Source: Cladopsammia gracilis (Eukaryota; Cnidaria; Anthozoa; Scleractinia; Dendrophylliidae). Taken from it: a DNA stretch of 64,000 nt. Both the position numbers and the translations under genes were made by a program. Below the pieces are notes generated by a model. It worked only from the letters and a program-made list of their open reading frames with translations, was not told the DNA's origin and searched no databases. Position 1 is the first letter of the stretch, and each line of letters begins with the position of its first letter. This document shows, one piece after another, positions 23,001 through 44,092 of this stretch. The stretch spans positions 1,945,501 to 2,009,500 of the forward strand of contig JAJGOT010000057.1 in assembly GCA_022457155.1 (NCBI GenBank). The letters are read 5' to 3'.

Positions 23001-24231
23001 TTTATCACATGATCAAGGTATCTGAGCTGGTTTCCTTGGAGATAAAGGGTTTGTAAACTAAAGCCAGGTCCATGAAGCTTCTTCAAACCTGAGAGATTGT
23101 TGATTATATTGTAGGACAAGTCAAGTTTGATTAGATTCCTGAAAGGACAAAAAAATAGAAAAAAGAGTAAATTAAGTATGTGGCCTTTCTTTAGCAATCA
23201 TGGTACATGTAATTCTTAAACAGTTAGACTGACAAATCTGTGGCAATCAGATTCCTGATTGAACTGCACTTTAGAAATGTTGATGTTTGTGTTGGAACAA
23301 CCCCAAGGGTTCAGCTGCAATTCAATTATAGTTATAATTCAATAAGTTATAATTCAACACATTGATACACTGCCCAGATATACGCTATGTCTACATGACG
23401 TATATCAAACGATGGAGGTAAATTTCACATTTTGACAGGCCTAAATATTTTTTCTTCAAACTGTGCTTTGTTATCAATGTGTTGAATTATAAAACTATTA
23501 TTATGCTCAAGCTTGCGTGACATTGCCAAATTTTAGCTGACTTGGCTAAGAATTAGGCGATATCATGCGCGCTTTCGCGCTATAATAGTTACTGAGAAAT
23601 AATTTACCAATGACAACTTGCACAAAGGAAATTTCACCCACGGTGAACTCTCTCAGAGGCTGACACCCTTGACCAGCCCTAGCTGTCTGCCTTGAAGAAG
23701 TGTCTGCCTTATAGAGGTCACAGTACTATTAGTACTGAAGGGTTATCCTGGATAAATATTCGATTATTATTATTATTGTTCCCACTTTGAGAGAGTTGAC
23801 TGTATTTTGAGTCTTTATATATGCACTTATAAGCATGCCTTTCTATGACCTCCCCCCCCCCACCCCCGTCATTACCGCATGCTGCACACCCCGACCATAC
23901 CATAGCACAATCGGTACCTCATATTTTCGAGTCCTTCAACAATCTGCAAATCATTGCAGGACAAATTAAGCGTCTTAAGACTTTTCAGACCACTAAGTCC
24001 TTGCATTCTTGTAATATGATTGGACGACAGATCGAGATGTTTAAGGTTCTTTAGTCTATCAAGGTTTTCTATCACTGCAATGTTATTACAGTGCAGATTT
24101 ATGGAAATCAAACCAGGGTTAAGATGAACGTCAAACAGACTATTAATCTGCGCGTCTATATAGCAGATCTCTTTAGGAAAAGAACTGGAAACGACATCGT
24201 AGCTGCTTCCTTTGTTATCTTCAGTCGCCAT
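8043..24231 (-). CDS. LRRCC1: Leucine-rich repeat and coiled-coil centrosomal protein
   Basis: Centrosome/centriole distal-end protein of the LRRCC1/VFL1 family, implicated in centriole structure and cilium formation. Exons from the start: 23918-24231, 22813-23138, 22167-22222, 19879-20004, 19481-19573, 18852-18900, 18066-18337, 17630-17729, 16718-16836, 15968-16102, 15293-15432, 14602-14718, 14338-14422, 13808-13921, 13396-13467, 12968-13042, 12731-12830, 11597-11682, 11301-11375, 10813-10926, 9977-10071, 9386-9523, 8852-8987, 8043-8174. They sum to 3069 nt, or 1022 aa plus TGA; human LRRCC1 is about 1032 aa. Residues about 40-200 are leucine-rich repeats (LKHLDLSSNHI, LKTLNLSCNDL, LIKLDLSYN). 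A basic Ser/Lys-rich linker follows, then continuous coiled coil to the end, with family blocks such as SLIQELD and AALEDEF. Introns are loaded with MITEs. The donor of exon 4 could also be 3 nt inward. It shares a promoter region with VPS4. Confidence 0.95.
9022..9165. mobile_element. Diverged GAGCAG/TA-family MITE copy
   Basis: Has GGTTTTCAGCTGAGTG at one end and the family's GACTTGCTTGCACG and CGCGCTTG internal blocks. It lies in an LRRCC1 intron. Confidence 0.5.
10262..10770 (+). repeat. 106-bp-type minisatellite interrupted by a MITE
   Basis: Degenerate copies of the CACAGGAAAGTACTG repeat unit lie at 10262-10386 and 10635-10770. They are split by the insertion at 10387-10634. They lie in the LRRCC1 intron between exons 9977-10071 and 10813-10926. 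Confidence 0.75.
10387..10634. mobile_element. Harbinger-like MITE, 248 bp, CAG target duplication
   Basis: Termini GGTCCGGTTGTTC and, on the other strand, GGCCGGGTTGTTC are matched inverted repeats. CAG is present at 10384-10386 and 10635-10637. Three-bp duplications and G-rich ends fit PIF/Harbinger elements. A truncated relative is at 15794-15940. Confidence 0.75.
11703..11970. mobile_element. GAGCAG/TA-family MITE, nearly full length
   Basis: Starts GCGGTCTTCAATTGAGTGT and runs through the family's ATTGG boxes and CGCGCTTG block to GACAATGTTTTGAAAACC. It begins about 20 nt upstream of the LRRCC1 exon 11597-11682 (in its acceptor-side intron). Confidence 0.75.
12013..12243. mobile_element. 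Foldback element rich in CAACATGTTGCAACA
   Basis: Two arms of about 95 bp (12013-12110 and 12129-12221) are imperfect reverse complements around a short AT-rich loop. Both contain GGCCA, CGCGT and TTGCGCGCAAC blocks. The right end reads TTTGACCGGGCC; the left end has diverged. It ends beside the TTAA element at 12244. Confidence 0.75.
12244..12687. mobile_element. TTAA-flanked MITE, 444 bp
   Basis: TTAA at 12244-12247 and 12684-12687 flanks the perfect 14-bp inverted repeat AGGGGCTATGTCGC. The right end stops 43 bp below LRRCC1 exon 12731-12830. No ORF is preserved. It is piggyBac-like by its TTAA target. Confidence 0.85.
13086..13290. repeat. Degenerate short tandem repeat (about 20-25 bp unit)
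   Basis: Many imperfect units resembling GGATGATGTGATTACCCCT occur in an LRRCC1 intron. Confidence 0.6.
14119..14165. repeat. Microsatellite (GTACGAG-type, 10-bp unit)
   Basis: The unit ACGAGGTACG repeats about four times without interruption in an LRRCC1 intron. Confidence 0.85.
14846..15218. repeat. Complex repeat with GACTGCGGGA units in inverted blocks
   Basis: The left block has several ACGAGTGCTCCCGCAG units; the right block has GACTGCGGGACTGCGGGAC, their reverse complement. Between them are three degenerate copies of a unit of about 55 bp around TTTAGAACGAGGAATAT. It may be a decayed MITE with subterminal repeats. Confidence 0.5.
15794..15940. mobile_element. Truncated Harbinger-like MITE
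   Basis: Starts GTCCGGTTGTTCGAA and continues parallel to the element at 10387-10634, but lacks the right terminus. Confidence 0.6.
16377..16630. mobile_element. Harbinger-like MITE, 254 bp, ATA target duplication
   Basis: Perfect 13-bp inverted repeat GGGCCGGTTATTT, with ATA at 16374-16376 and 16631-16633. There is a subterminal inverted pair around GACCGCGGTTT. It lies in an LRRCC1 intron, followed by a poly-G run at about 16646-16662. Confidence 0.85.
17180..17520. repeat. Minisatellite, about eight copies of a 41-42 bp unit
   Basis: The core GCGCGCTTTCTGTTTCGTG recurs at about 17201, 17242, 17283, 17325, 17367, 17409, 17451 and 17491. Most units are 42 bp, so frames stay open on both strands without coding meaning. 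Confidence 0.9.
17740..17925. mobile_element. GAGCAG/TA-family MITE beside an exon
   Basis: Starts within about 15 nt of the acceptor side of LRRCC1 exon 17630-17729. Carries the family's AAAACCAAAACCAAAG, CCAATCA and GGCGCTAAGCGCGGG blocks. Confidence 0.7.
18605..18692. repeat. Short inverted repeat
   Basis: GGAAAGCATATTTTGCCCC and GGGGCAAAATAAGCTTTCC form a hairpin in an LRRCC1 intron; it may be the centre of an old MITE. Confidence 0.6.
19076..19430. mobile_element. MITE, 355 bp, ends GCCTGGTTC
   Basis: The left end reads GCCTGGTTCACACTAGTGAC and the right end carries GTCATTATTGGAACCAGGC, giving an imperfect terminal inverted repeat of about 25 bp. I see no clear target duplication. It lies in an LRRCC1 intron. 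Confidence 0.65.
19579..19610. repeat. (AAAT)n microsatellite
   Basis: About eight AAAT units lie directly upstream of LRRCC1 exon 19481-19573, just outside its acceptor. Confidence 0.9.
20041..20602. mobile_element. Long TTAA-flanked foldback element, 562 bp
   Basis: TTAA at 20041-20044 and 20599-20602. Two arms of about 245 bp are near-identical reverse complements, starting AGTGCTACTACG on one side and AGGGCTACTACG on the other, around a loop of about 65 bp (20288-20353). Only a few mismatches are visible between the arms, so it looks recent. It lies 36 nt upstream of the acceptor of LRRCC1 exon 19879-20004. Confidence 0.92.
20603..22166. other. LRRCC1 intron without recognised features
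   Basis: Between the foldback element and exon 22167-22222 I see only G-rich and GT-rich patches (20640-20660, 20780-20900) and no coding exon, tRNA or clear transposon end. Confidence 0.5.
22669..22703. repeat. (TATTG)n microsatellite
   Basis: Six or more TATTG units in an LRRCC1 intron. Confidence 0.9.
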
Positions 24232-24733
24232 CGTTAAAATTTTACTCGAGTTTGTCGGAGTGAACTCGAAGGAGATTTCTCCTCAATTTTGACCACATCG
24301 ATCACAGATGTTTGTTTTGTCATCTCTGTTGAAATCCATCTCCATGAAGCTCTGTGGTAAAGCACGATTCAGGCACATTGGTGCTGAAAAACCAGGCACA
24401 ACAAAAACCCATTGCATCTTGCCAATTTTTTACTTGTTTTCAAAATGGCGCCTAATAGCATCGTCCGCTGGTCAAAAAGCACGAAGACATTTTTTTAAAA
24501 GAGTGAGAGAATCTGGTACGAGTTTGTCTCGTCATGCCTTACGTCATCGATTACGTCAAGATCCCAAAAAAGAGCATATTTTTGGAGTTGACGGGGCTTG
24601 CGCCCGCAGTAGAGACCAGTGGATTTCCAAATAAACTTTGCTTGGGCAGCCATTTTAGTTCCTGCGAGATTTCGCAGAGGATTTGTTTCTTCTTTGCTAA
24701 GACTGTTTGGGCTAGCTAGCTTCGATTTCGGCT
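24232..24733. promoter_or_regulatory. Bidirectional promoter region, LRRCC1 (-) / VPS4 (+)
   Basis: The two start codons face away from each other across 502 bp. YY1-like motifs are present: AAAATGGCGCC at 24442-24452, and GGCAGCCATTTT at 24645-24656, whose reverse strand reads AAAATGGCTGCC. No TATA box stands out. Transcription start sites cannot be placed from sequence alone. Confidence 0.6.
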
Positions 24734-34486
<9,753 letters not shown>

Positions 34487-34947
34487 ATGTCAAAACTGAT
34501 GCAGTTACATTATTCTTTTGTTAATTACTCTGTCTCCAATTAGCCAGCATGGTGGGTGGCAGCGTAATAAGACACATTTTTGAGGACATACACATGAAGG
34601 GGACACATGAAAGAAAGCCATTCTATACTTCTCTTTCAAGGGCGTCCTCAAAATCGTGCCCTATATCATATTCTTGAGCCTGCAACGCAGGCTAGCTCCC
34701 AAATAAGAAAAATAAATTGGAGAATGTCTAATTAGCTGATTATACATCACTATCAACAGATAATTAAGTAGTGATATTTTTTTCATTTTGCCTCAGTTGT
34801 CTTGGACACCAAAAGAGGAATAAGTAAGTTTACTTTTACTGTAGAAAGAATGATATCAACTCAGAAGATTAGGAATTGTAGGCTTCCTGAATAAGTCATT
34901 TTGGTAACAAAATAAAACTCAACCACCTCGATTTATCTTATCATACT

Positions 34948-35060
34948 GGAGCCAATTTAATAAAACAGTGTAATTTACAAGTGTTGCCATTGTTTCACAG
35001 GTTGAAAACAGTAGCTACACTTGTAAATTACACTCGTAAAAGTTTTATTGAATTGGCCCC
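34948..35060. mobile_element. Short MITE, 113 bp
   Basis: GGAGCCAATTTAATAAAAC on the left and GTTTTATTGAATTGGCCCC on the right are inverted repeats, with an inner pair around GTGTAATTTACAAGTGT. No target duplication was confirmed. Confidence 0.7.
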
Positions 35061-36496
35061 TGTAGTTATTCTGATAACTTTTTTTTTCCATAAAAGTAAA
35101 TAAATTTCCCATGTTCATATTTTTTTTTTTTCAAGTTAAAAAGTGTTTTGACACAGAGAGTCAAACTCAATCATTTCACTGTAACATTTTACCAACATTG
35201 ATAAAAAGTGCAAAAGTTCATTGGAGGAATTCAAATTCATTACTGCCAAAATTATTCATTGTTGTATGAGAGTGGATCTTAAAGAGAGACCAGGTCGTGC
35301 TTTAGGTTAGAACCATTCCATGTAAAAATGACAGGGTTTATCGTCAAATATTTTAAAAGTACCAGTGAGAATTTCGTTATTTTGTTTTACATTTTAGCAC
35401 CGTAAATGGTTCTCATGACCACCAATTTTGATCCCTAAAAGGTGCAATGATTACCCAACACCTAAGTCATTTTTATATCGGAGCTCCCACAACCCAGTCT
35501 TACGACATGGTTAGATTGAGTAATGTCCAGGATTGCACGCAGGGGTGGGGTGGGGGGGGGGGGGGGGCATGCTACTCCATGTGGACATCACAAAGTGGCC
35601 ACATAACTTGTGTGCAATCCTAGACATTAGGGAGACTAGTGGGAGAAGAGATTACACTGATGTTATTACATTGAAATGGCAAAGATCGTCAAGTCTTTTA
35701 CATTGCAAAATTATAAAATTATGCCGGAAACTGTGTGTACTTTAAATAAGGAACATTTGCCAAGCTCTGAACATGGAAACATAAAGAATATTAATTTACA
35801 CCGTTGGAAAAAAACTTTTTCTAAAGAATAAAGAAACTTTGGACACCTTGTTAGTCGTACAAGGGTCTCAAATTATGGTTTATTCTTATCTTATAGTAAC
35901 ACTTTAATGACGTATGTACAGAGATAGCGAGACGCACATAATGTTTAAATAAACTGGTACATTTTAATGTCATGCTTGCTCTTTGCTTTGTAGATCTGCC
36001 ACTGTAAAGTCATTATAATAAACTCCACCTTGATACGAACCATTAATACGACCACCTCATTATTTCGCCCACTTTAATTTAGTAATACCCATGCTACAGA
36101 ATTCAAGTACAACTTTAACCAATTTTGCTAGACTTTGTTATGCATTGAAAAGTCTGCAACGATAAATGAATGCCTTCTGCCCACATCTTTGTAGAGTCCT
36201 AACATAATATATAAATTTGTTCCAAAATAGCAAAGGTGTGTTGTGGTCCCAATAGAAAAAAACTTTTGGACAAAATTAATTTTAACTTCAAAAGTACGAA
36301 CTGAATGTAATGAAGCTAAAAGCAAAAGTCAAAGAAAAGAAAAAGTTAAGTTTAATCCAAATGGCTACTTTTGGAATTTGCTGTTTATTAGACAAACAAT
36401 TGGAAAAGCAGTTTCTAGCAAAGTGTTGTCTTCTTTCTCTCTCCATAAAGTTCATCATTGTTTATGTGTTGTTTTTTCAATGCTATTGCCAATAAA

Positions 36497-36956
36497 AACA
36501 TAGCTAGCAGAGCCGCGCAATCAAATTCAGTATACATCAGCGTGCTCAAAATCCCGATAGTGCACGCTGATAAATAAAAGTGCCATTCTTGACCGTGATT
36601 TCTTTTTTAAAAATAAAGAATTTTGTATTCAAACTGCAGTAAAATAAAACTCGAGCTTTCAATAGAAAATTTCAAATAAAACCAATTCCTATTTTGCTTA
36701 ATATTTCGCTTACCGCGAACAATCACTTCTGATATTGTTGTCCGTTTTTCGCGTCGGATTTGATGCACAATTCCACCGGCAATGTTATAAAACAATTGGT
36801 TCATGCTTTTAGCTGTGCACTATCGAGTTATGGAGCACGTGGGAAGTCTGGAGAGCACTCGAGAAGCTAGAGTTGCCCTCGGCTTCTTTCGTGCTCTCCA
36901 AACTTCCCGCGTGCTCCATAACTCGATAGTGCACGCTAAAGCATGAACCAATTCTT
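36497..36956. mobile_element. Hairpin element with tail, copy 2 (inverted relative of 26007-26342)
   Basis: The left tail starts ACATAGCTAGCAGAGCCGCG and includes ATCCCGATAGTGCACGCTGA. The hairpin at 36797-36956 repeats the GGAGCACGTGGGAAGTCTGG motif on both arms. The order is reversed relative to copy 1, and about 120 bp of extra sequence separates tail and hairpin. Confidence 0.8.
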
Positions 36957-37282
36957 GGTTTTCACATGACGTCATAAAAATTAAAAAATCTGAAGTATAC
37001 GTCCTACAAAGCTGTTTCTAACATGGTATGTAGATACATGTGTTATAATCTTTCACAAAAAGTTTCAGGTTTTAACGATGTTTTGCTTCCGATTTACAAA
37101 GGTTTTAAATGCGTCACGCAATGTGTCACGCTATTTCAGATAAGCCGCGAAAATAAACAAAATTGAATCAGCTGAAAGTCATTGTTTGCATTATAAGTGC
37201 TTATAAGCCGAGTTAATTGAGCTTATAGCAAATACAATATTTTTCGATGTGATTTTTGGTGTAATTAAGACTTTGAATTTTC

Positions 37283-37425
37283 GGCTGCCATCTTTGTGCC
37301 CCTCTCAGGGCAACCTCGTTCCCAGGGTCTCTCATCTTCCCGCCCCCATCTTCTCTCGCTCCAGGGGGCGGGAAGATGAGAGACCCTGGGAACGAGGTTG
37401 CTCTCAGGGGCACAAAGATGGCCGC
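37283..37425. mobile_element. Nested foldback: 90-bp element inside a palindrome, 9-bp target duplication
   Basis: The inner element 37311-37400 has perfect ends CAACCTCGTTCCCAGGG and their complement. It is flanked by CTCTCAGGG at 37302-37310 and 37401-37409. Removing the inner element and one duplication leaves an outer palindrome with arms GCCATCTTTGTGCCCC. Nine-bp duplications are typical of Mutator-like elements. Confidence 0.85.
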
Positions 37426-37612
37426 TCCATACATTTCTTACTAAAAATATCTAATACTCGTTCACCTATAACTCTTAAACGAAATGCTTTTGCGCTTCAA
37501 AATTTGGCCAAGCTGTGTAGTTTTAAACTCTCTACAATTCCATAAACATTTTGGATTCGAAATATATTTTTTAATGCTTCTGAATTTTGATATGACGTAA
37601 GTGAAAGCCAAG

Positions 37613-37805
37613 AATAGGCCATTTGCACGATGACGTCATTTGACTACTACTACTACCAGAATTCGTTTCGTTTTTCCTTTCTTATTTAAATTTTGTAATC
37701 CCAGTGCGGTTTAAATAACAATAGCCCTAATTTGCACTACAAAACAAAAAACTGAAGGATTCTGGTAGTAGTAGTCAAATGACGTCATCGTGCAAATGGC
37801 CTATT
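37613..37805. mobile_element. MITE, 193 bp, ends AATAGGCCATTTGCACGATG
   Basis: Near-perfect arms of about 48 bp containing GATGACGTCATTTGACTACT. They differ by one ACT triplet. The loop is AT-rich. Confidence 0.85.
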
Positions 37806-38767
37806 GTTAATCAACTGCATGACAGTGTTGTCATTACTGGTTGCTCTTGGACTAAGAAGTCTAGAAAACAAACACAGATTTTTTAAAATTACTTAAAAAT
37901 CATCTGAAAACTTAGCTGAAGCGAGTGAGAAATATATTTCAAGGAAAAGATCTGAGTGCCACAGAAAGTAGCATAAAAAATGAAGAAATTGTCATATATT
38001 GTTAATGGTTTTAATACATCATTTACTACATGTGACTATCAACAATAATATTAAGAGTCCATAACTATTAATCTTACAGTATAATTATTCGTTATAATTA
38101 TTATAAATACATATTACCATATTAATTTTAATAACTCAGTGATTGTGTATCATCTGTTTTATAGTTCCCTGTTACAATCCTTGACGTAAACAGTCATTTG
38201 TAATTAAAGTTAAACGCAGTCCTTTCAGAATGGCAATTGAAATGGCTAACTCACTGTGAAACATGCCATTACTGCTGAATTAAATTATTTCAGTCGCATT
38301 GTTTGGTCAGCGAATGAACAAAACCTGAACCATAATAAAAAGCCAATAAATTGTGCGTGCAGTCTGTTGATTCGCCGAGCGGCATGAAAAACTAATTTAC
38401 AACTTGTGGGAATGGCTTGAGGTGTTTTGACATGGTCAGTTAGTAAAAATTGTTTAAAAGGGTTGATTGTCTGGAACTATTTCAGAAAACAAATACACAG
38501 TGAGAATACTGTTCAGTTCATTTAGAAAATAGAATATTAAGTACATTTTTATGTCCCAACAAAACAAGATTCACTCTCCTTATCTGGAACAGTGCCAAAC
38601 AAAGTCAACATACCCTGGCTAATGTTATTACATTATCTCATACAATTCATATACAATTTTATAATTAGAATAAACAGTATGTTAAGTACTACTGAAAGTA
38701 CATTTCACAATCACTGACACAGCTACTCTTAACAACAACATTAACAAGCAATCACTACAGCTATTAA

Positions 38768-38890
38768 TGGTACCATGCCAAAGAGGTTTCATTTGAATGG
38801 ACATGCCATAGGATTTTGTCCACAGACTCAAAAGTTAGAACAGCACTACATGTCTTCATAACTGACTCTGGGGATGAAAGGCTCAAGAAC
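38768..38890 (+). repeat. Single copy of the TTAA-family internal unit
   Basis: Contains GGTACCATGCCAAAGAGG, CATAGGATTTTGTCCACAGA and GACTCTGGGGATGAAAGG, parallel to the right half of the element at 25692. The right end is degraded. Confidence 0.65.
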
Positions 38891-39414
38891 CCCAAAGGAA
38901 TAAAATGCCCCTTGAAAAATGTATAGCTTTTATTTATTTAATCACTCAGTGATTCATATTTTGGTATTAACACCTCTGAGAGGCAATTTGAACAGATAAA
39001 CTTTGTAATCTACCCTGTACCAGTTGGATCAGTCTATGTAGCGGGGATATCAATATGCTATGGGCCAAAAAAGGAGTTGGGAGCAGTACAAGGATATTGC
39101 TTACCCATGGCTAGTCCTATTTATTTTGCCCCACACCTTCAATTTTTCCAGCTCACTATGAATAAATTGTCAAATAACAAAACAAGACAAGTGGTTTCAA
39201 ACTGGAGAGATTACAGTCCTAACCATGTTCAAAGGCCCTCGCATAACATTTAAAACACTTCAAAGAGCAGAACTTTCCATGACCTGCAACACCAGTGTAA
39301 CTAACACTTTTTGATTACATTTACATCTGTCTGCCTAACGAAACTCAAAGAAAAAAGCTCTAGATTCCGCTAGCTGATAATTTCAATTCAATTAATAGAA
39401 GATGCTTCATCAGT

Positions 39415-42400
39415 TTAGAATATTGGAATGTAGTTGTCAATTTTGGATTTATTTTTCTGAGCAATGCATTCAGCAATCCAAACAATATTCCTGCACTCTT
39501 GCTCCTTAAGTTTGACATAAGCGTAAAATACTCCAAGGTGAAACTGCTGCTGAAATGCCAATGTGTTCATCTTCACCTACAATACAACAACAAAAGACTT
39601 GAAGAAATGATGGCTTAAAGCACTACACAATAACTCAATTATGCATGAGTGTTGGCCTAGAAGTGAGTAAAATCTACCCTTCACAAGAAATGTTTTGTTT
39701 TCTACTATTTCATGAGTGCCTAACATGTGAGCATCTTTTGTAAAATTGGCTATCCTCCTTGAAAGTAGATTTAATCTGAATGATCACTCTACATGGTTTT
39801 ATTCTTAGACTCAAAAGTAATGGGTTTAATGTAAATGGTTATGCTTCAGTGTTTCAATCAGACTCTCAAGTAAGAACCACCTTGTATAACTAAAGAATAG
39901 TAACAACATCACAGGAAAGTACTGCTCAGTGGCTTTTATTTGAATGGTCACACTTAAGGATTTTATCCACAGAATCAAAAGTTAGAACCACCTTGTACAG
40001 CATAGAAAACAGTGCCACAGAAAAGTACTGCTCAGTAGCTTTCATTTGAATGGTCACACTTAAGGATTTCATTCACAGACTCAAAAGTTAGAACCACCTT
40101 GTACTGCATAATAAACTGTACCACAGGAAAGTACTGCTCAGTAGCTTTCATTTGAATGGTCACACTTTAGGATTTCATCCACAGACTCAAAAGTTAGAAC
40201 CACCTTGTACTGCATAATAAACAGTACCACAGGAAAGTACTGCTCAGTGGCTTTCAATTGAATGGTCACACTTTAGGATTTCATCCACAGACTCAAAAGT
40301 TTGAACCACCTTGTACAGTATAATAAACAGTACCACAGGAAAGTACTGCTCAGTAGCTTTCATTTGAATGGTCACACTTTAGGATTTCATCCACAGACTC
40401 AAAAGTTTGAACCACCTTGTACAGCGTAATAAACAGCACCACAGGAAAGGACAGCAAACTACATTTAATGTACCTCCCATTGCACTGGTCACACTTTTGG
40501 GGTTTATCTATACATTAAACACTTAATGACTGGTCCCGAGGGAAACAGTGAATTTTGTTTCCTGAAACGTTTTGTCACGGTCTGATCACGTGCGCTAGCG
40601 GGCAACAGTGCAATGTTACCCTCTGATGTCAAAATTGTTGCCCGCTTTCGCAAATGTTGCCCACTTAGCACAATTGGCGGGAGACAGTTTGTTTGTTAGA
40701 TGTCATGTGACGATGAATCAATCAATCAACGCGCGCGTTGTATTGAGCAAAACTCCAGCTATATAACAAGAACAGATGTTTCACTCTGAGAGTATGGAAG
40801 TATAAATTAAAGAAATAAAAAATGTTAACCTCATGTTCAAAGAACTTGTCTTCAAGCGTCTTTTCACCAGGATTTGTGCCAGCTCCTTCAAACAAAGACT
40901 TATAATCCTGAAAAAAAACCAATATCAGTAAAACAAATATTCAATTTTACTTTTCATCATTCCACTGTACAAACTTTCAATAACCATGCAGGTCAACTAT
41001 AAGTAATTTCAGGAACAATGCAAAAATTCCACACTAAACAACCTTGTATTTCCCATACTTGAAAGTGTTAAAGCTAGACAGGCAGCAGCTTTTTCTCAAC
41101 GTTTCTGCTGTCTTACACAGAAATCACTAACAGAGGTACTGTAACAGTGTATGTAAATATTTAAAACACACAGGCCAGTTACTGGTCAGTGTGTTTTCAT
41201 AGTTTTTGTGTGTGTTTTTAATAGTTTTAGTTTAGCCATTCCGATTTTCATGAAACAGAATTGTTTTTTAAGGGTTTTCAAATAAGTGCTCTGCATCAAT
41301 ATCCTGGATGAAAAAGAAAAACCTATCCTTACTGAGTAGTATTCAGCCACAGCTCTGACTTGTTCATAGTCATCTGCCTTGGCCAGCCTAGAAAGTCCCT
41401 CTGGGTAGAGTTTGCCACATTTTGGATAGAGCTTATTGCGGTCATCTTTCCCAAGTTCGGTGCCAAATGAGTTGATGGTGATGATGAAAGCTCGACGATC
41501 AGCTTCAAACTAAAGTCAACAACAGTAATAATCGTTATTTGAACAGCAAAACTAAAATATACAAATGTACATAACGTATTAACATAATTACAGGCAGAGA
41601 GCATATTCTCCTTATTTTGATTGTTGACATTATTAAAATGTGTTTTTAGTAAAAAAAAAACAACAACATTCTTTTGTTAAAAGAGATGCAATCAGACCAA
41701 ATGATCCCACATATCAAAAAAAAAATTATTTGGCCTGAAGAGTTATTGTATACAGGATGCTTATTAACCAAAACATATTTTTGTTCCTCTTTAGAGTGAA
41801 AATACAGGATCTTTGGGCCTGATTAGAACTCTTTTGCGTTAACTTACATGAAGTAGTCTTTACTTTAGCAAGAGAGTGCTTTCTTGGTTCAAAACCACAA
41901 TTTGTAAGACAAGTGAAAAATGTCAACATTCAACATAGGGCGGTCTGACTAGATGAACAACAATAATAAAATAATGGTTGAACTTGAGAAAATTGACCAT
42001 TATAGACTACTTACCTGGTAAAATTAGGCAATTAAATGGCATATATACAAGGATATTTTTTGGTTATTTTACATGTAAGTTTAGATCAATAAACATAATA
42101 AATATTAAGTAAAAATTAATATCTTGAAGACACTTACTTGAAGAATTGGACACATCACATCTGCAGTGGTTCCCCCTAAATCTTCACAAAACTTGTGAAA
42201 ACCTTCAAGGTATGCCTGATGGTTAACAGGAAGGGAGAAAGACAAATTTAAATAAGATTTATATTAGAGTGGTACACTGTACCTGCATAAATAGAAAGCA
42301 TTGAAAAAATGTATATCAGTAATTACTCCAAATTACCTTGTATAATGTGTTTCTTATAATTTCAATATTCATCTCATCTAAGTCCTGCTCTGATATGCAC

Positions 42401-44058
42401 TCCACAAAAAATGGGGCTAAAAAACAGAAATTGAAATAATATTATCAATGGTACATTTCATCATTTTCCAGCACATTCATGTACATGAAGAGTGCATGTA
42501 TACTGATCATCACAATCACAACTACAGATTCATATTATTAAATATTCCTTAAGTCAATTCTCTTGAAAATTAAATCTGACACAGTTTTTTAAACTCTTCC
42601 TGGTTGTCCAACATCACAATAAAGTTTTAATTATGTTTTTAAATGTGCACTGGAAAGTAAAGAATTGGTCACAATGTTCCAAAAAAAAAAAATTAGGGTT
42701 CTTCTCGATTATTTTAAGAACAGCTGTTGCTGCATCTCTGTAAACAAGTGTAACAGTATGGCACCTCATTGGCCAAAAGGCCTTCTTTATTATTTTTGTT
42801 TCGCAGCACAAATTCCAATCTGCAGATTTCCATGTGAGTTATAACACCAAAGGTCTTCAGAATGGGTTTATAAATCTGTGGCATACTGGCGCATTGTTGC
42901 AGTCTTTGGTGTATTCCGGGTTGTGATCGGTGATTGATTCAAATTTTACGTTTTATAGAACTTTGCTACTTAGCATAAATTTCAAAGCCTTTGGTGTATC
43001 TCTTGTGTGGGATTCACATGGACTGTAGACTAGCACTAATTGCACAACCATAACAATCAATTTGTTACAAGTAACACCTATTTAGAACAGGTTTTATGGG
43101 CTACAGCCTCAACGGAGAATGCTGGAATTGAGTACTTGATCACGATGCAATCAACTTCAACATCATCAAAATTTTGACGAGGTACGAAATTAACTATCAC
43201 TTTTACTGACCTAGAGGAGTGTCAATCATGACGGCATTGTACAGTTCTGCTGGTGTGGATGCAATGTTGATGGAAGCCATCTCCTCAAAGCTGCCCAGAG
43301 GATGACACTTGGGAACTAGTTCTGTGATTGGTCGCTGATGCAAAGTCCCAGTAATCAACAGGATAATATTGTCAATCATGTAACTATAGCTATAAGACAA
43401 GCATATACTACATTAACTCAGTATGATTAACCAGTGCTTTACATCTGGCTCCCATCAGATGAAGTTACAAACACTGTTATTATCTCTCTGTCAACATATA
43501 AAATACTGGTAGATACAATTATCTCTATGTATGTTCTCTATAAATAGGATGAAAGAAACATCTGAGTGCCTTACCATAAGAATGTTTGACCACTGAGCTA
43601 TGGGAGACTTACCATTCATATTATGTGGGTAAAACTCCCATTGCAGGTGCTAAGAATTACTTTTCTGAATCAAGTGACTTGTAAAGAACACCCTTACATT
43701 GTTTAAAAAGTACACTGTGGTCTTGGACAAGACATTCATTTTCCTTCAGACCTACAACTGACTTACGTTACAAAGTCCATAAAAGTTGCCATCGGTTCCA
43801 GAGCTTGATTACGCAGATGTCTAAATTCAGTGACTAACTTCTCTCTCAGTCTGTCATCAATAACTGACACATTTAACGGACCAGCTTCATTCTGAAGGAA
43901 GTTTCCGTAATCTGTACTCTGTAAGTGAAGCTTTAGATCTGCAACATAATGGCAACAAGAATGGTTTCAAATTAGAAGTCATCATTATGTTCAACTGACA
44001 ACCAAGATCTGTTTTGAAACATTTACTGGAATGCATGTGCAGTCCAACCCCCAGGAGG

Positions 44059-44092
<34 letters not shown>

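Larger units (their letters stand above)
34487..39414. other. Convergent intergenic region between VPS4 and ATP6V0D1
   Basis: Holds both 3' UTRs and several transposons listed separately (34948-35060, 36497-36956, 37283-37425, 37613-37805, 38768-38890). Candidate poly(A) signals are AATAAA at 34711-34716 for VPS4 and TTTATT (minus-strand AATAAA) at 38929-38934 for ATP6V0D1. A poly-G run sits at about 35549-35568. I find no coding exon. Confidence 0.6.

Noticed and set aside
37249..37545. 98-codon open frame
   Set aside because: Crosses the nested foldback element; its sequence is explained by the inverted repeats.
39765..40470. CRISPR-like array
   Set aside because: The 106-bp units are contiguous tandem copies without unique spacers, in a eukaryotic intron.
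43570..43625. Minus-strand CCCATAGCTCAGTGGTC, a possible tRNA or SINE A box
   Set aside because: No B box at the right distance.
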